This document shows positions 1 to 12,413 of a stretch of DNA of 64,000 nucleotides, one piece after another. Made by a program: the position numbers and the translations under genes. Position 1 is the stretch's first letter. Each line of letters begins with the position of its first letter. The notes under the pieces were generated by a model. That model saw only the letters and a program-made list of their open reading frames with translations. It did not search any database and was not told the origin of the DNA. This DNA is from Pyrrhoderma lamaoense. Taxonomy: Eukaryota > Basidiomycota > Agaricomycetes > Hymenochaetales > Hymenochaetaceae. The DNA is taken from NCBI GenBank assembly GCA_002794735.1, contig NBAZ01000009.1, positions 558,001 to 622,000 of the forward strand. The letters run 5' to 3'.

Positions 1-1468
1 TACCAAATCTGATGCAACCATTAATTTCTCATTGAGCACTTGAACGCGAGGGCTAATTTCCATGTACTCTCGCACAGCATCATATAGGCCCTTGAGGCTA
101 GCCTCACTCCAGAACAATTCCGGGACATCAAGGACATTAGACACAAGATTTACGTCTCTCCGTAACGCAAAAAGACGCCCTGTAAGTCTCAGCGCGTCCC
201 GGCGACGCAGCTGGAGTTCTCCGGTTTTAGCTAGTGTACGTGGAATGGACATTGTCCGAGGCTCCGACAGTACTAAGGCAGCTTTGGACTCATAACGGGC
301 TAGAAGCGTGGATTGGGCGAGTGCATGTGCGACAGAAATTTTCAGTAGGTGAGAGTGAGACTTGAAGGCTATAGCAAAAAGCGGGATTTAATAGGGACGT
401 AATAGAAGAAGATGTGAGAACTTACTAAAGAGATCATTGTAGATTCTGGGGTATGCGGCAAAGGGATCATACTCAAGATTAGGAAGTTAGAATTAGAAAA
501 TCAAAAAGGTTATTGCATATGCCACTAACTCACAGTAAAGTGGCATTCCTCGATTTCCCAGGAATCTTCCTTAATCTTGCGAATAATGGTCCCAGCTGTT
601 TCGATATCATCTATAATTGACCTTTCCTGATTTTCTTGCAATCCGAAGAACACTACAACACCATATGCAAAGAATATCACTTCCGCGACTTGCTCATCTG
701 ACACAGACTTCTTCTCCTTGCGCTGTGGCGTCGTACCTTCCGAAGTTCTTTTCAATGTGTCATCCGGAGAGCTTGATGGAATGAATCCATCCGCAGATAA
801 GTTCTCAGTCGATGATTCTGGTGGGAAGTACATCCCCTCGTAACCATTTTCCTCTGCCTCGGACATCTGGTTGAGAAATGATTTCCCACTTGGCATCTCT
901 TTTGGGACCGATGATCGAACATTAACATTCGGGTCATATCCGTGGAGTAGTGGTAGGTGATACATCTGATCGTGATTTGGACGATTGTGAATACCGTTGT
1001 GAATGATAAAAATTACTTGAAACATACAACATAAAGCGCCTCATCAAATATTCTTGGCTGAACATTGTGCTCTCGTTTAAGGAAAGCTGTAAGAAGCTTC
1101 ATCCTAAATGATTCCGCCACACAGTATGCTGTTAGTCTTCTATACCCAGCACGATTCCTCTCTGTTTTATTCATACGTTCACCCTCACTCTTATAATCAA
1201 GATGTCCCTTTTGAGTGATGAGTGTTTCGTTGGCCTCGTAATCCAGTTCTCCAGGGAGCGGTTTCGTTTGTGGCTCTGATGGGAGCATTACGAGTTTTGT
1301 GGAAGTTTTAGATCCTCGAGTTTTTGTACGACCATCACTAGTGTTCAAATTAACACTTCCAGAGGGTCGGCGACGTTCACTGACCTCTGGAATCGTTGTC
1401 AAAGCGGGTCTTCCATTGCGTGAATGTAATACAGTCGAGGTTTTTCTATTTAATGTTGGTCTTGACAT
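1..1468 (-). CDS. RMD1: RMD1/DUF155 family protein, C-terminus cut by window start
   Basis: Four exons read on the minus strand: 1468-1028, 965-534, 471-426 and 368-1. The joined product has the hallmarks of the RMD1 (required for meiotic nuclear division, DUF155) family. These are a low-complexity N-terminus, then TAYCVAESFRM, the DEALYVMYHLPLL stretch across intron 1, IFFAYGVVVFFGL, YPRIYNDLFTFKS across intron 3, and FALRRDVNLVSNVLDVPELF. Relatives are membrane-anchored, mitochondrial or vesicular proteins; yeast Rmd1 and Rmd8 and human RMND1 are examples. The transmembrane C-terminus would lie beyond base 1 and is not seen. Introns have GTATGT or GTGAGT donors and keep frame. The ATG at 1468 starts a basic, Ser/Thr-rich leader; an upstream start is not excluded. 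The family call is confident, but which paralogue it is cannot be told. Confidence 0.88.
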
Positions 1469-2253
1469 CGTCGCTCTACTTGAAGTTCAGTATGAGAGAG
1501 TTACAAATGTTTTCTGGAGAGGTTCACTCAAAGCAATATTAAGTCTAAATAGGTTACAAGTCAGGTGGCTGTTTCCAGATCAGCTACGTCGGAGTATGCA
1601 AAAAAGGAAATGAAGATCTTACCTTTGCTTGAAGAACTATTTCAAGTCTTTGTATATGTATGATAGTTTATGTCAGTTTAAACATAGTTTTTACATTTTG
1701 ATGTAAACAATATAAAATATGTGTTTCTGTGTCTATATCAGTCTTTTCATATGCACCTAGTACAGCACTACTGGTATACCAAGCCCAGTTCCGGACAGAA
1801 CAACTAAGTCATCTATCTTAAGGTTCACTATTTTGAGTAAAAAAGCAAGTTCTGTTTTGTATTCTGATAGTAACCAGTACATTCAGGGTATGGGTCCTTA
1901 GGGGGTTTCGATTAGCTCGACAGATAGAGGTTAACAATTGATAGTCTATTGACTGCTTGTAGATACATACAATTAATGCAGGATCCCCTTATTACTATTA
2001 CATCATTTCAATCATATAATGTTGTCAATGCGAAAAAAAGGCAACAGTAATACAAATACTTTTAGAAAAAGCAAGACACATATATCCGTTATAGTTCTTC
2101 TTGTCAGAGTCCGATCTCCAATGAGTCATCCTCCGGCCTCTATAGATCTCAGGGCCTGTAGGTACGATGCAGTAGCCATGATGGACTTCAAGTAGCAGTG
2201 CATAGTTTCCGTGAGGAAGTCTATGACGATAGCTTTCATGTCATATGCATGTT
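1469..2253. other. intergenic, no gene seen
   Basis: This 785-bp stretch holds the promoter side of the RMD1-like gene and the 3' flank of LSM8. It is AT-rich, with short A and T runs. I see no ORF with family features, no tRNA-like box and no repeat. Confidence 0.6.
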
Positions 2254-2756
2254 TTAATATCGAATTGGGGGAATTGGATCAGCCCGCACAGTACTGAGTT
2301 CTACGGCTTTGTCAAGGGCTTCGTCAAGCTCGCCTATAAGTAGACTACATGATTATGAGTATAGAGTTAGTATATACATGCGACATGGTTAGTAAGGATG
2401 GTAAAGGTAACATACATCTGATCACCTTTTACTAAATATAAACCAAGTGGAACCTCTTCAACCCCATCCTCCATGCTGTACACACGCTCCGTCGAGTCTG
2501 TGAGTACAATGTCTGAGCGTTGATCGAATCCGGCAAGGACACCCTAAGGTACAAGAATTAAAGCAAGACCATCATTCCAGATTGCTATATCGTCTCACCA
2601 CGATGGTTCGTCCATCCTGGAGTACAAGGAGTACACGTCCTATAATTAAAGTAAGCCACAAGTTTCAGAGCAAAAGAGCTCTGACAGTTAGCAACGATTA
2701 CACCATAAAGATGGGTTTGGCCACTTACGATCGACGTAGCCTGCAAGACTAGACAT
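2254..2756 (-). CDS. LSM8: LSM8, U6 snRNA-associated Sm-like protein
   Basis: Four exons (2756-2729, 2639-2599, 2543-2416, 2344-2254) join to exactly 288 nt, giving a 95-residue protein, the usual LSM8 length. It starts MSSLAGYVDRRV. The Sm1 motif follows (LQDGRTIVGVLAGFDQRSDI), then ERVYSMEDG and the Sm2-like LGLYLVKGDQILLIGELDE. The tail VRADPIPPIRY resembles the LSM8 C-terminus. LSM8 distinguishes the nuclear LSM2-8 ring, which binds the U6 snRNA 3' end for splicing, from the cytoplasmic LSM1-7 ring. The last intron contains a perfect TACTAAC branch site and uses the TAG at 2345 as acceptor; the TAG at 2334 would break the frame. The gene is divergent from the DAM1-like gene (364 bp between the ATGs). 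Confidence 0.95.
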
Positions 2757-3120
2757 TACTACAACACGTCGTAAAGCTATCTAACGGACTTCTCCAAAAA
2801 GATGGTTTTCTCGACAGCGCCTTAACACACAAGCGCAGAGTCTCCAGCAACGATGAGGTCCAAGAAAGGAGACCTGTCGTGTGATTGAGGATTGGAGTGC
2901 AGGCACTTGTTTGTCGTGCTAAATGTTACTGAGATAGATGATGTCTGGAAGAAGGTTGTGTCACGTAACGCAACGCGTCTCAATACTCGCTTAGCTGCAA
3001 GCGTGCTAGATCTTTCGACTAGCTAAAGCAAACTCTCCAAAACGGTACAAGAAGTTCCATTGACTTATAATCAAGTTATTAGTCCAAGGCCTCAGACTGC
3101 AGTTCAATTTAATATCCACA
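2757..3120. promoter_or_regulatory. shared upstream region of LSM8 and DAM1-like gene
   Basis: This is a 364-bp gap between two divergent start codons. No canonical TATA box stands out. It presumably holds both promoters; this is inferred only from gene orientation. Confidence 0.5.
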
Positions 3121-4510
3121 ATGGCACCTGCACCCATACCTCCAGTTCCACGAACTCCTCTCCGCCGTCTCTCGCAAGGCTCTCTTCGTGCGTTGTCGCG
3201 ATCAGGTTCTTTCCCGATGCTCCAGTCGGTTTGGGCTTTCTTGAACCAGCAATGCAGAACTAGCCGATGAGACAGAAACACTCCACACTAATCTTGCTGC
3301 TCTGCACTCTCTAAGTGACTCTTTACATATATTCAACGAAAGCTTTGCAGCGTACCTATACGCAATGGAAATGAACGCGCTTACAACTGATGGCCTCAGG
3401 TTAGGAATCTTACTTTATATTCAACAGGTGTATACATGAACGGAAGAAAAGCTGATCGCTGAATATCTTTTATACCTCTATTCTCCGCATATACTCAATA
3501 TCGACTGACATTATTCCTCTTAAAGGCACCAACGGACGCTTCATATGAACTAGCAAAACGACGGATAGGTATGTCTAAATCTTTCGCTTTGGCATACTGA
3601 TCTCAACATACGCAATAACAAACAGAGGAAGATGCACGTGCTGCACAGGCAGCCTTACAGGCCGCAGCCAAAGCTGCTGCAGAAGCAGAACGTCAAGCAG
3701 CTCTAGAAGCAGAAGAATCCCGAGCAGCATTAGCCGCAGGAAACGATACCTTAGCAAGCACCTCAGGACCTTTCACGTCCAAGTCGAAAGCCCCGATCGG
3801 AATCCTCAAAAACACTGCTATTTCTTCAACAAACCCACAAAAGAAGAAAGTTGTATCAAAGGCAAAAATGTCTGCGAAAGAAAGGAGAGAACGGAGTGTA
3901 TGCGTTTTGTTTTTCCGTACTAACGAGCAGAGATATTAACGAATGTCTGTGTTATTGATCTCCGCAAACTCGTGCTTGTGGATTTTTTTAAAGTTACAAA
4001 TAGACAAAGTTGTCTCGAATCTACCGCTTGAATACAGAGGACAAGATCCAGTAAGTTCGTATAAGCTAATCACTTCACCTTTTAATAACGGGATTGCACT
4101 GTCTTTTAATTCACAGACACTTCGAAGAAACGTTGAATCAGTTATAGAAACTCTCATGGACAACCCGCAGGGACTCGAAAGTATGTTGCCATTCAATTTC
4201 CAGGCAGAATTCGTCTCGTACTCAGTGTATCACATCTTGTACTCACCCTTTTTCAACAAAACTATTATAGTCTTGAGCTTCTTGAAACCTCCAGAGCTAA
4301 ACCAAGCTAGAGTGAACAAATGCCTGCTTGCCCTAATGAATAGAAAGATTGTCTTAAAAGATAATAGTTCGGTATGTTCCTTCTTTTTTTCCCTTACTGT
4401 TCATCACGTGTTCTCCCGTATTTGAGACCACGCTAAAACCTTGTTTTAATCCATCATTTCTATCATCTCAGGGGCGAATATTATATCTGTGGAACGGCGT
4501 ATCAGAGTGA
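3121..4510 (+). CDS. DAM1: DASH complex subunit Dam1-like protein with C-terminal winged-helix-like region
   Basis: Eight exons: 3121-3205, 3258-3427, 3526-3568, 3626-3897, 3994-4050, 4117-4180, 4271-4371 and 4472-4510. They total 831 nt (276 aa) with all phases consistent. The N-terminus TPLRRLSQGSLRALSRS leads into LADETETLHTNL and FNESFAAYLYAMEMNAL, the Dam1 signature of the DASH/Dam1 ring that couples kinetochores to microtubules. Residues about 95-150 are an alanine/glutamate-rich predicted coiled coil (EDARAAQAALQAAAKAAAEA), followed by a basic linker. The last ~90 residues (LPLEYRGQDPTLRRNVESVI, then PPELNQARVNKCLLALMNRK and ILYLW) look like a small helical, winged-helix-like fold that I cannot name. 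Exon 1-2 splicing (52-nt intron) and the exon 2 end are the least certain joins. The gene is convergent with H2B. Confidence 0.78.
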
Positions 4511-4921
4511 TGAACCGAAGTCTGTCATATAAGTACATACTTTATTCCACTCCGATTCCTCTTTCTGTATGAGAATGACACCATAGTGTCCCAAATCGGG
4601 GAGATTCACTTAAGATGCTGAAGTACGCCAACCAAATCGGCATTTCAGTTTAGAGAAGCGCTGTGTAGCTTCTTCTCAACTTACGAAATCAGCCCTGAAG
4701 TTATATTGAAGACTTTGTCTGACATCTACCATTTTACACACACCTTGGGTTTCTCCATCATATCCATGGTTCTCAATCTTTGTAAGCTTTCTATAAAGCA
4801 CACTATTATTTTGATTGTAACCCAAGGTTGAAAAATGACGAAGAAATGAATATTATAAATACGAATACACGTAGAGATACTACTAGTACAGATATAACAC
4901 CAAAAGAAAATAACAACACAT
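4511..4921. other. convergent 3' flanks of DAM1-like gene and H2B
   Basis: This 411-bp region lies between two converging stop codons. It is AT-rich and carries no recognisable coding signal. It should contain both 3' UTRs and polyadenylation sites. Confidence 0.5.
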
Positions 4922-5534
<613 letters not shown>

Positions 5535-5942
5535 TTCTCGTTGTTGTGATGTCCTTTGACTTGTGTGTTTAGAAGTTTCTAGTGTTGCCTGTCTGTAAGC
5601 GAAGACGAAGGACGATGGTGGTGGTTGGCGATAAAGAATAGTAAATCAGTGGTGAACGTGATCGGTATATGTATAACACATTTAGTTTGTGTTTATTTGG
5701 TCAAGACGCGTGCTGTCGGGTGGTTATTTCGCTTACACGCACGCGTTTTTGTGACCCAACCACACAAACTCGTGACTAGCAAAGGTTATTTTGGCACAGC
5801 CACTGACGCCTTCATATATAAGACCTGTTTTGCCAGTCTCCCCAAACCTATCATAGTACTACCTACACGTCGTCTGCTCGTATCCAGCAACAACAACACA
5901 ACACCTTTACAAACCTTCCAATCCACGTAATACAAACTTACA
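5535..5942. promoter_or_regulatory. divergent H2B-H2A promoter with TATA box
   Basis: A 408-bp spacer separates the two histone ATGs. On the plus strand a CATATATAAG TATA-like box lies at 5813-5822, about 120 bp before the H2A ATG. A CAACAACAACACAACACC leader precedes the ATG, a typical unstructured 5' UTR. No clear TATA was picked on the H2B side. Shared cell-cycle regulation is inferred from the layout. Confidence 0.65.
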
Positions 5943-6464
<522 letters not shown>

Positions 6465-8512
6465 ATCAAGTGAAACTTCATCTATCTCTTTTCACTTCGA
6501 TTTTCTTGGAACACGTTCTCCCTCCCGACCTTTTTTCCTCGTGTATTAGGTATTTATCGAGTTGTATTTTATGTTTTACTACTACTATCTCTGCTTGTAA
6601 TCTCGTCTACATCTGCAATATTGATGGTGGTTAGATGTGCAATATTCTTGGTTGAATAATCTGTGTAAGAGGCACCTCAACGAGAAAATGTTAAATTCAT
6701 CTGGAATGACTTGAAGATGGTAGAATAATGTCCGTAATTCTTTCAACTTATGGGAACCTTAAGTGGTGGGAAAGACGGAAGTGCCCGAGATGCGGGCTAT
6801 ATGGACTTGCTGTATGCTAAAAGATTCGAGTTATATCGTGCAAACTAGTTAGTAACAGACAGTGATGCAGAGTGACGATTTCAAGTTAGGAAACCATTCG
6901 AGTAGTACCAATTACTGGGAAAACAGGGAAAAGAAAAGAAGAATTAGAGGTGAAATCTAGACATGTGTCCTTTCAGAGCATACATGTAGGGAAAGACAAG
7001 TCATCCAGAGATATGCGAGGTAGTAGAATTATAGATAATACATAGGGTATAAAAGAGGAATAAACTGGAGGTATATGAATGGAGCTAGATCAAGCAGGGG
7101 CAAAACGAAGCACTTGCAACGTTGCATATTGTTGACAAAAGCACTAGCAGGCGATCACAATTCGGTTATTGCTGGCTTCTCGATTGGAGGTGCAGCTATA
7201 GAATTTGTATGTGTTTAGAGGAGGATATAAGGTTAAATAGAGGAGGTGGAGGCTTACACAAAGCAGGTAGTTTAGCATTGATCACTACCCAGCCATTCCC
7301 ATTGCAAAGATAGTCGTCATGCACAGATACCAAACTAGGACGGGTGTCCCTGCTGAAGTTGTTGAATCGATTGGATAACTTGTGCTATTGCAGCAGTTAT
7401 GATAAAGGAGATAAGAAGTATTTTGTGTTTAAGAACATGATGTAGTACATATCTAGTGAGCTTTGTGAGTAGAAGATACTGTATGTCACCGTATATTTAT
7501 ACTTATTCTCTCCTCACTCCTTACAATAACTAAAACCGAGGGTTAACTTATGAGAAAGACTGTGGAGCAAAATCTTCTTGACACTGTCAAGCCCCAGTTC
7601 GCTACAAGCTTCTTTTAGCATGGCGCCGCCTTTTGCGCAGCATCATATTACATGCATTTGGTACTGAAGACAGATAATCTACAGTGAATATGTCATTATT
7701 GCGCAAAATCTCCCACTTGAAATACACATCTTTGATGTCTGCATTATGAGCGCGCTCATAGCATGGCATAGCCTGTCATTCACCTTATGGTCAGAAGAGT
7801 CAAATGGAATTGTATGCGGCCAGATATGGAATAAAAACGGTCAATATACTTGTAAACTGGAAGGTGGCTTTAGAGGTTCCACGCCCATGAGTTACTTGTT
7901 TCCATTTTTCCGGTTATCAGTTCAACTTACATTAAGTCAAATACTTCTCTATCATGGTTGTAACGAATGATCAAAAGCACTGCTATTCGAGTAAAGTACC
8001 TTGTGTACTGACTTCATGCCTTCCGCTGCCAAACACAGGTATGAACGTATAAATTTAGCAAGGTTTCGGTATCTGATATCCGACTATAAATAGGTCCTAT
8101 TATCACTCTGTGGCCTTTTTTTATAGAATTGGCAATTTCTTTATTACTTGGATTTTGATGCAACTTTGGTTTTTCTATTGTACGAGTCATCATGGTCCGC
8201 GTAAAGGAACCAGCTCATACCTATTTGAATTCAATAGCTTTTACGTGTACCTTGTCAATAAGCAAGGTGACGGTCGAGATATTGTACTTCAGAAAAGTAC
8301 TCACGTACACGCGCATGTACATATGTATGTCATTTTTGACTATCTAGCGTAGAGTCTCCTAGTATATACTGAGTGAGTTACTATTCTTTTCGCTGACAAC
8401 TGAATCAAAGAGAGGTAGTTCTCGGTCATGTACCTCAATCTATTCAATCAACGCTGCCATTTCATTTACTCACTACATGTACAGTTTCAGTTCTGAATTT
8501 GATGATGAATAG
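6465..8512. other. 2-kb intergenic region, no gene recognised
   Basis: The region lies between the convergent H2A and MAT2B-like genes. Only short ORFs without family features are present. A short open stretch near 7141-7210 (plus strand, reading ...VIAGFSIGGAAIEF) is glycine-rich but stops soon and gave no convincing gene. No tRNA, simple repeat or element end was found. It may hold an unrecognised ncRNA or decayed sequence. Confidence 0.5.
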
Positions 8513-9906
8513 TTACTCTGGTGGTCGATAAGACTTCGCACCCCCGTTCTTGAAGTACTCTTCCCACCATTCTTCAAATAATCTGCACTCAATTCCTCCA
8601 CCATCATCTCCACATTTGCTGCTACATCTGAGCAAAAATGCCTCTGTTTCACTCGTGTCTAGTTGGCAGTTCTTCGGTCTTGTTGTTGCAGCGGCACCCG
8701 TCGGAGCCTCAGCATCAGGAATTATATGGGAATGAGGGAGAGAGAGAAGCTTAGAAAAGATGAGGCACATTTCGTATTTTGTGAATGGTTCTGGAGCAGA
8801 AAAGTGTAAAATTGGGGTAATGGAGTGGTTGAAGAAGGGTGTGTGAGTAAGCCTGTTGAATGTGAGAGAAAATGCATGTGAGTATGAGAAAGAGTAGAGG
8901 GTGGGGAGAAGAATACAGAACGTACTAGTGAGGCGTACAAGAAACGCAGAAATATCAAGTACGTTCGTTGGATATCTTGTAGCATAGTGATCCATCTTAT
9001 ATTGCTTTCCTGATTGGTCCTCTACAACATCGACTAAGATGTTCACAGCCGTGTCAGAGTTTTTCGGAGCAGGACCATACCTATGAAGAGCAAAATATGG
9101 GGGAATTATGTCGTCATCAGTTTAATCAATAATCATCATAGTTGTTATACATTATTGCAGAGTCGTATTATAGCGTTACTCACAAGACAGGAACTCTAAG
9201 AACAGTTGCTTCTAAGCCTTCGCTGACTGCGGTGAGTATAGCAACTTCGCCTTCCCGCTTGGTCCTTCCGTACAAATTTACAGGATTAGGAGTAGCAGAA
9301 GTTGAGTACGGCGGGGATGTCCCATCAAATACATAGTCTGTCGATATGTAGACAAGCTTGTATTTCAATTTCTTTCCAAGTTGGGCGAGTTGAGCAGGGA
9401 GGTCTGCATTAAGCTATTATATTGTTTTGCATGTAGATGTGGGGCAGATTGTGAGTGTATGCACAAGAAATTTCAAGAACGGCATCTTATTATTCGACAG
9501 ACCTTCTGTGCACCATCAGGGTCCTATTTGGTAGAATTAGTGTGAGCTCTAGGCTATGCTAGTCTCTACTCTTGAGGGTGAATTAGTAGCGTACCTTTTC
9601 TGCAACATCGGGTCTGCGTTCCGCTGCACAGTGTATTACCCCTTATAGATTCAGGGATAGTTATGAAGATAAAGTCAATGCATAAAGGAGATTAAAGATT
9701 TTATTGAGTAGACTTACAATTGGGTTTGTATTCCGTGAAAAGTTTCTCTACAGCGGGGTAATCGAGGAGATCGAGCTTGACGAGTGGCCATGGTCCGCGC
9801 GCGAGTAAGCTAGGCCGAGAATATCGATGTTGGCTTGCGAACGCTTGAAAGTAGAGTATACTGCCGAGCCGAGTACACCAGACGCCCCTGTTATGATGAC
9901 CTTCAT
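8513..9906 (-). CDS. RmlD-type NAD(P)-binding protein, MAT2B-like; one frame break
   Basis: Six exons: 9906-9718, 9641-9595, 9523-9503, 9413-9184, 9080-8922 and 8852-8513. One base must be restored near 9793-9800 for a 328-aa protein. The Rossmann motif TGASGVLG starts at residue 6. [33 protein letters not shown], the YGRTK (YxxxK) site and [16 protein letters not shown] follow. This is the pattern of RmlD/dTDP-4-dehydrorhamnose reductase-like proteins, which include the regulatory beta subunit of methionine adenosyltransferase. In this sequence the frame of the first 38 codons does not continue into [18 protein letters not shown] missing G before GACCATGG would repair it. The donor of exon 5 (8921) is weak and uncertain. 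Whether it regulates SAM synthesis or is an oxidoreductase cannot be told. Confidence 0.8.
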
Positions 9907-10152
9907 AAGTATTGCCTTAGTGTGTATCTGATGAGGATTGATATCTAATAGGAGTGCGTTATTGACGATAGACTTAATACTTGTACCTGGATTTAGTAAA
10001 ACGATCAGATCTACACAGTCTGTCAATCATTCTATATTTATCGGTGATGTATGCAGCACGTGCTCTTCGAGTCTTCCATCTCAAATCCATTATGATATCA
10101 TGACCTGATTCCGATTCAAAAAACCTTTGTTTTGGAAGCATCTTATCTGACC
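9907..10152. promoter_or_regulatory. divergent promoter of MAT2B-like gene and PPCS
   Basis: A 246-bp spacer separates two divergent ATGs. No strong TATA box is visible. A GCACGTGC palindrome with an E-box core (CACGTG) lies at about 10056-10063, so an E-box factor is possible; this is inference only. Confidence 0.45.
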
Positions 10153-12413
10153 ATGTCTCTCCCATCATCTTCTTTGTCTTCAGAGACACCAGAGTCCTTC
10201 TCAGCGGAGAGATACTTTGCAACACAGCCTGCGCCATCAACACTCGAGAATGATATAAATGCTGTACGGGGATTTATCGAACGAAACACAAAGGCGGGTA
10301 GGAAGGTTGTCCTTGTAACAGTGAGTAACAGAAAATTTGGGTCAGCTGTGAGCTGTTTGACAAGTTCTCACCTCAACTTTTTGGGTATTTTATCATGCAT
10401 ATAATGTTTGTTCTGTCATCTGTGGATGTCTTCCGAACGATACTACTATGACACCATTGCCTGCCTATAACCTAATACCCTTCCGAACAGAGCGGAGGAA
10501 CTACTGTGCCCCTAGAACTCAATGTGTGAGTATTCTGTCTGCCGCGCCGGGTTAATGTCCATAGTTTGTCTCTTTGCACTTCCACTCGAATCAGAACCTC
10601 ACGAATCAATATATGCATATAAAATGGCTTTCACAATTCATGACATTGTCTTTATCATCACATCTACTATGGCTGCGGCTTCACCCACGATATTTGTTGC
10701 AATCATTACTGCTGTTTCGTGGTATAGCGTTCGGTTCTTGGATAACTTTAGTGCTGGTAAGTAATCTCCGTTCGTGTGCCCATCGTACTTTTGGCTCATG
10801 AGAGATTCAAATTTTTGTTAATACCTATAATATCGGATTTTCTGGAATAAATCAAATTTATGCATTGCATGATATAACATACGCATTCATGTCATTGGGT
10901 ATTCATGTCGGCTGAATGCATCGCATTCTTATACTCGATTTCATTACTATCAAATGGGGTGAAAATTTGTTCGGGAACATACATGATATAGGAACTCGAG
11001 GGGCAACATCTGCGGAGTACTTCCTACGTGCAGGATATGCAGTCATCTTCATGCATAGGCAACATAGTCTGCAACCGTTTAGTCGGCATTATTCACACTC
11101 TACGAACCCATTTTTGGATTTTCTCGAAATTGAGGAATCTGATTCGGAGTCTGAGACTAATTCCATTCCTACGGTCACATCTAATGAGGAAAGACTCCAA
11201 AATGTTCAAAATAGCTTGAGAGGCACGGATATGGAGCAACTTCAGGAACGACAGCGAGAGGATAGAAGTGGATCTGGTCAATACGATCGACATTCGAAGA
11301 AAACTCAGAAACAGAGACATCAAAAGGTGGTTGTACAGACATCGGACTTAGAACACCTCCGCTCCGTCGTATCTGCATACAAGGCTGTGCGACGGGCAGG
11401 TACTCTCCACACGATGACATTCGTGACTGTGAATGAATATTTGTGGCTTCTACGTGCTGTATCGAAGGAGCTAAATGTACTTGGAAGAAGAGCGATGTAC
11501 TATCTCGCAGCAGCTGTTAGCGACTTTTTTTTGCCGAGAAGTAAGATGGTACGTTCTAATCGTTTTTGGAAGCTTATCTCCCATAATTTCTGTGTCCGTC
11601 ATATCATCTCTTCCCTTTCCTTTTCATAGAGGTTTATCATGATTTGTTCTATTTCACCTTTTTCTTTTAATTCGAGTTGGTCGTATAGTGATAATTAAGC
11701 TAACTTGCCGGAATATCCGTTGTTGCTGTTATATCAATATACAGAGTGAACATAAGATACAGTCGGGGAAGGGAAGCCTTGTAATAGAGATGGACCAGGT
11801 TCCGAAGATTTTGAAGCCCATGGTAGACGAGTGGACCCCTGAAGGATTCATAGTTTCCTTTAAGGTGAGCTCCTTGTCTGTCTTAGTATAGTACATATTC
11901 TCTTTCATGTACACGGACTTGCAACATATAATGCAATACGCAATCACCTCTATCCTTCTCTGACTGAAGTGGTGAGGAGTTGATATATCTGACCTGTTCA
12001 TTCGCATTATGAACCATTCTGGATACAGTACCCTTTTCTGCTAATACTTACACTTCTTTTCATTGTAGTTGGAAACCGACTCAAGCATATTAATACCCAA
12101 AGCACGCGCAGCGCTCGAGCGATATGGACATCAAGTTGTAATTGGGAATGAGTTACATAGGAGAAAGTTCGAAGTTGTGTTTGTCTCGAGGCGGGCTAAA
12201 AATGAGTCCACGGCTGCAACCGCGACTTCTTCAGAACTCAAGTCAACGCTTACATCAACGGCAAATCTGCCAGCTTCTGCGTTTGAGGAGCGCTGGCTAT
12301 GTATCGATGAACATGCTACTTCTTCTTCTACATCTGGGGTCGGAGGTGTGAAGGAGATCGAGGAGGATATAATTGATGAACTCGTTAAACGACATTTGGC
12401 TTGGATTTCTTAA
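10153..12413 (+). CDS. CAB2: phosphopantothenate-cysteine ligase
   Basis: Six exons: 10153-10320, 10491-10525, 10728-10756, 10992-11548, 11745-11864 and 12069-12413. They total 1254 nt (417 aa) with every phase consistent. Eukaryotic PPCS features appear in order: [38 protein letters not shown], a long variable acidic/basic insert (residues ~115-190), [71 protein letters not shown] and [19 protein letters not shown]. The enzyme condenses 4'-phosphopantothenate with cysteine, the second committed step of CoA synthesis, in the cytosol. Two exons are only 35 and 29 nt. The ATG at 10153 is used because the longer open frame starts with TTG. The C-terminus (residues ~365-400) has a low-complexity Ser/Thr insert. 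Confidence 0.93.

Noticed and set aside
7122..7970. Short plus-strand ORFs in the H2A to MAT2B gap
   Set aside because: No start context, domain or homologous pattern; alternative start codons only.
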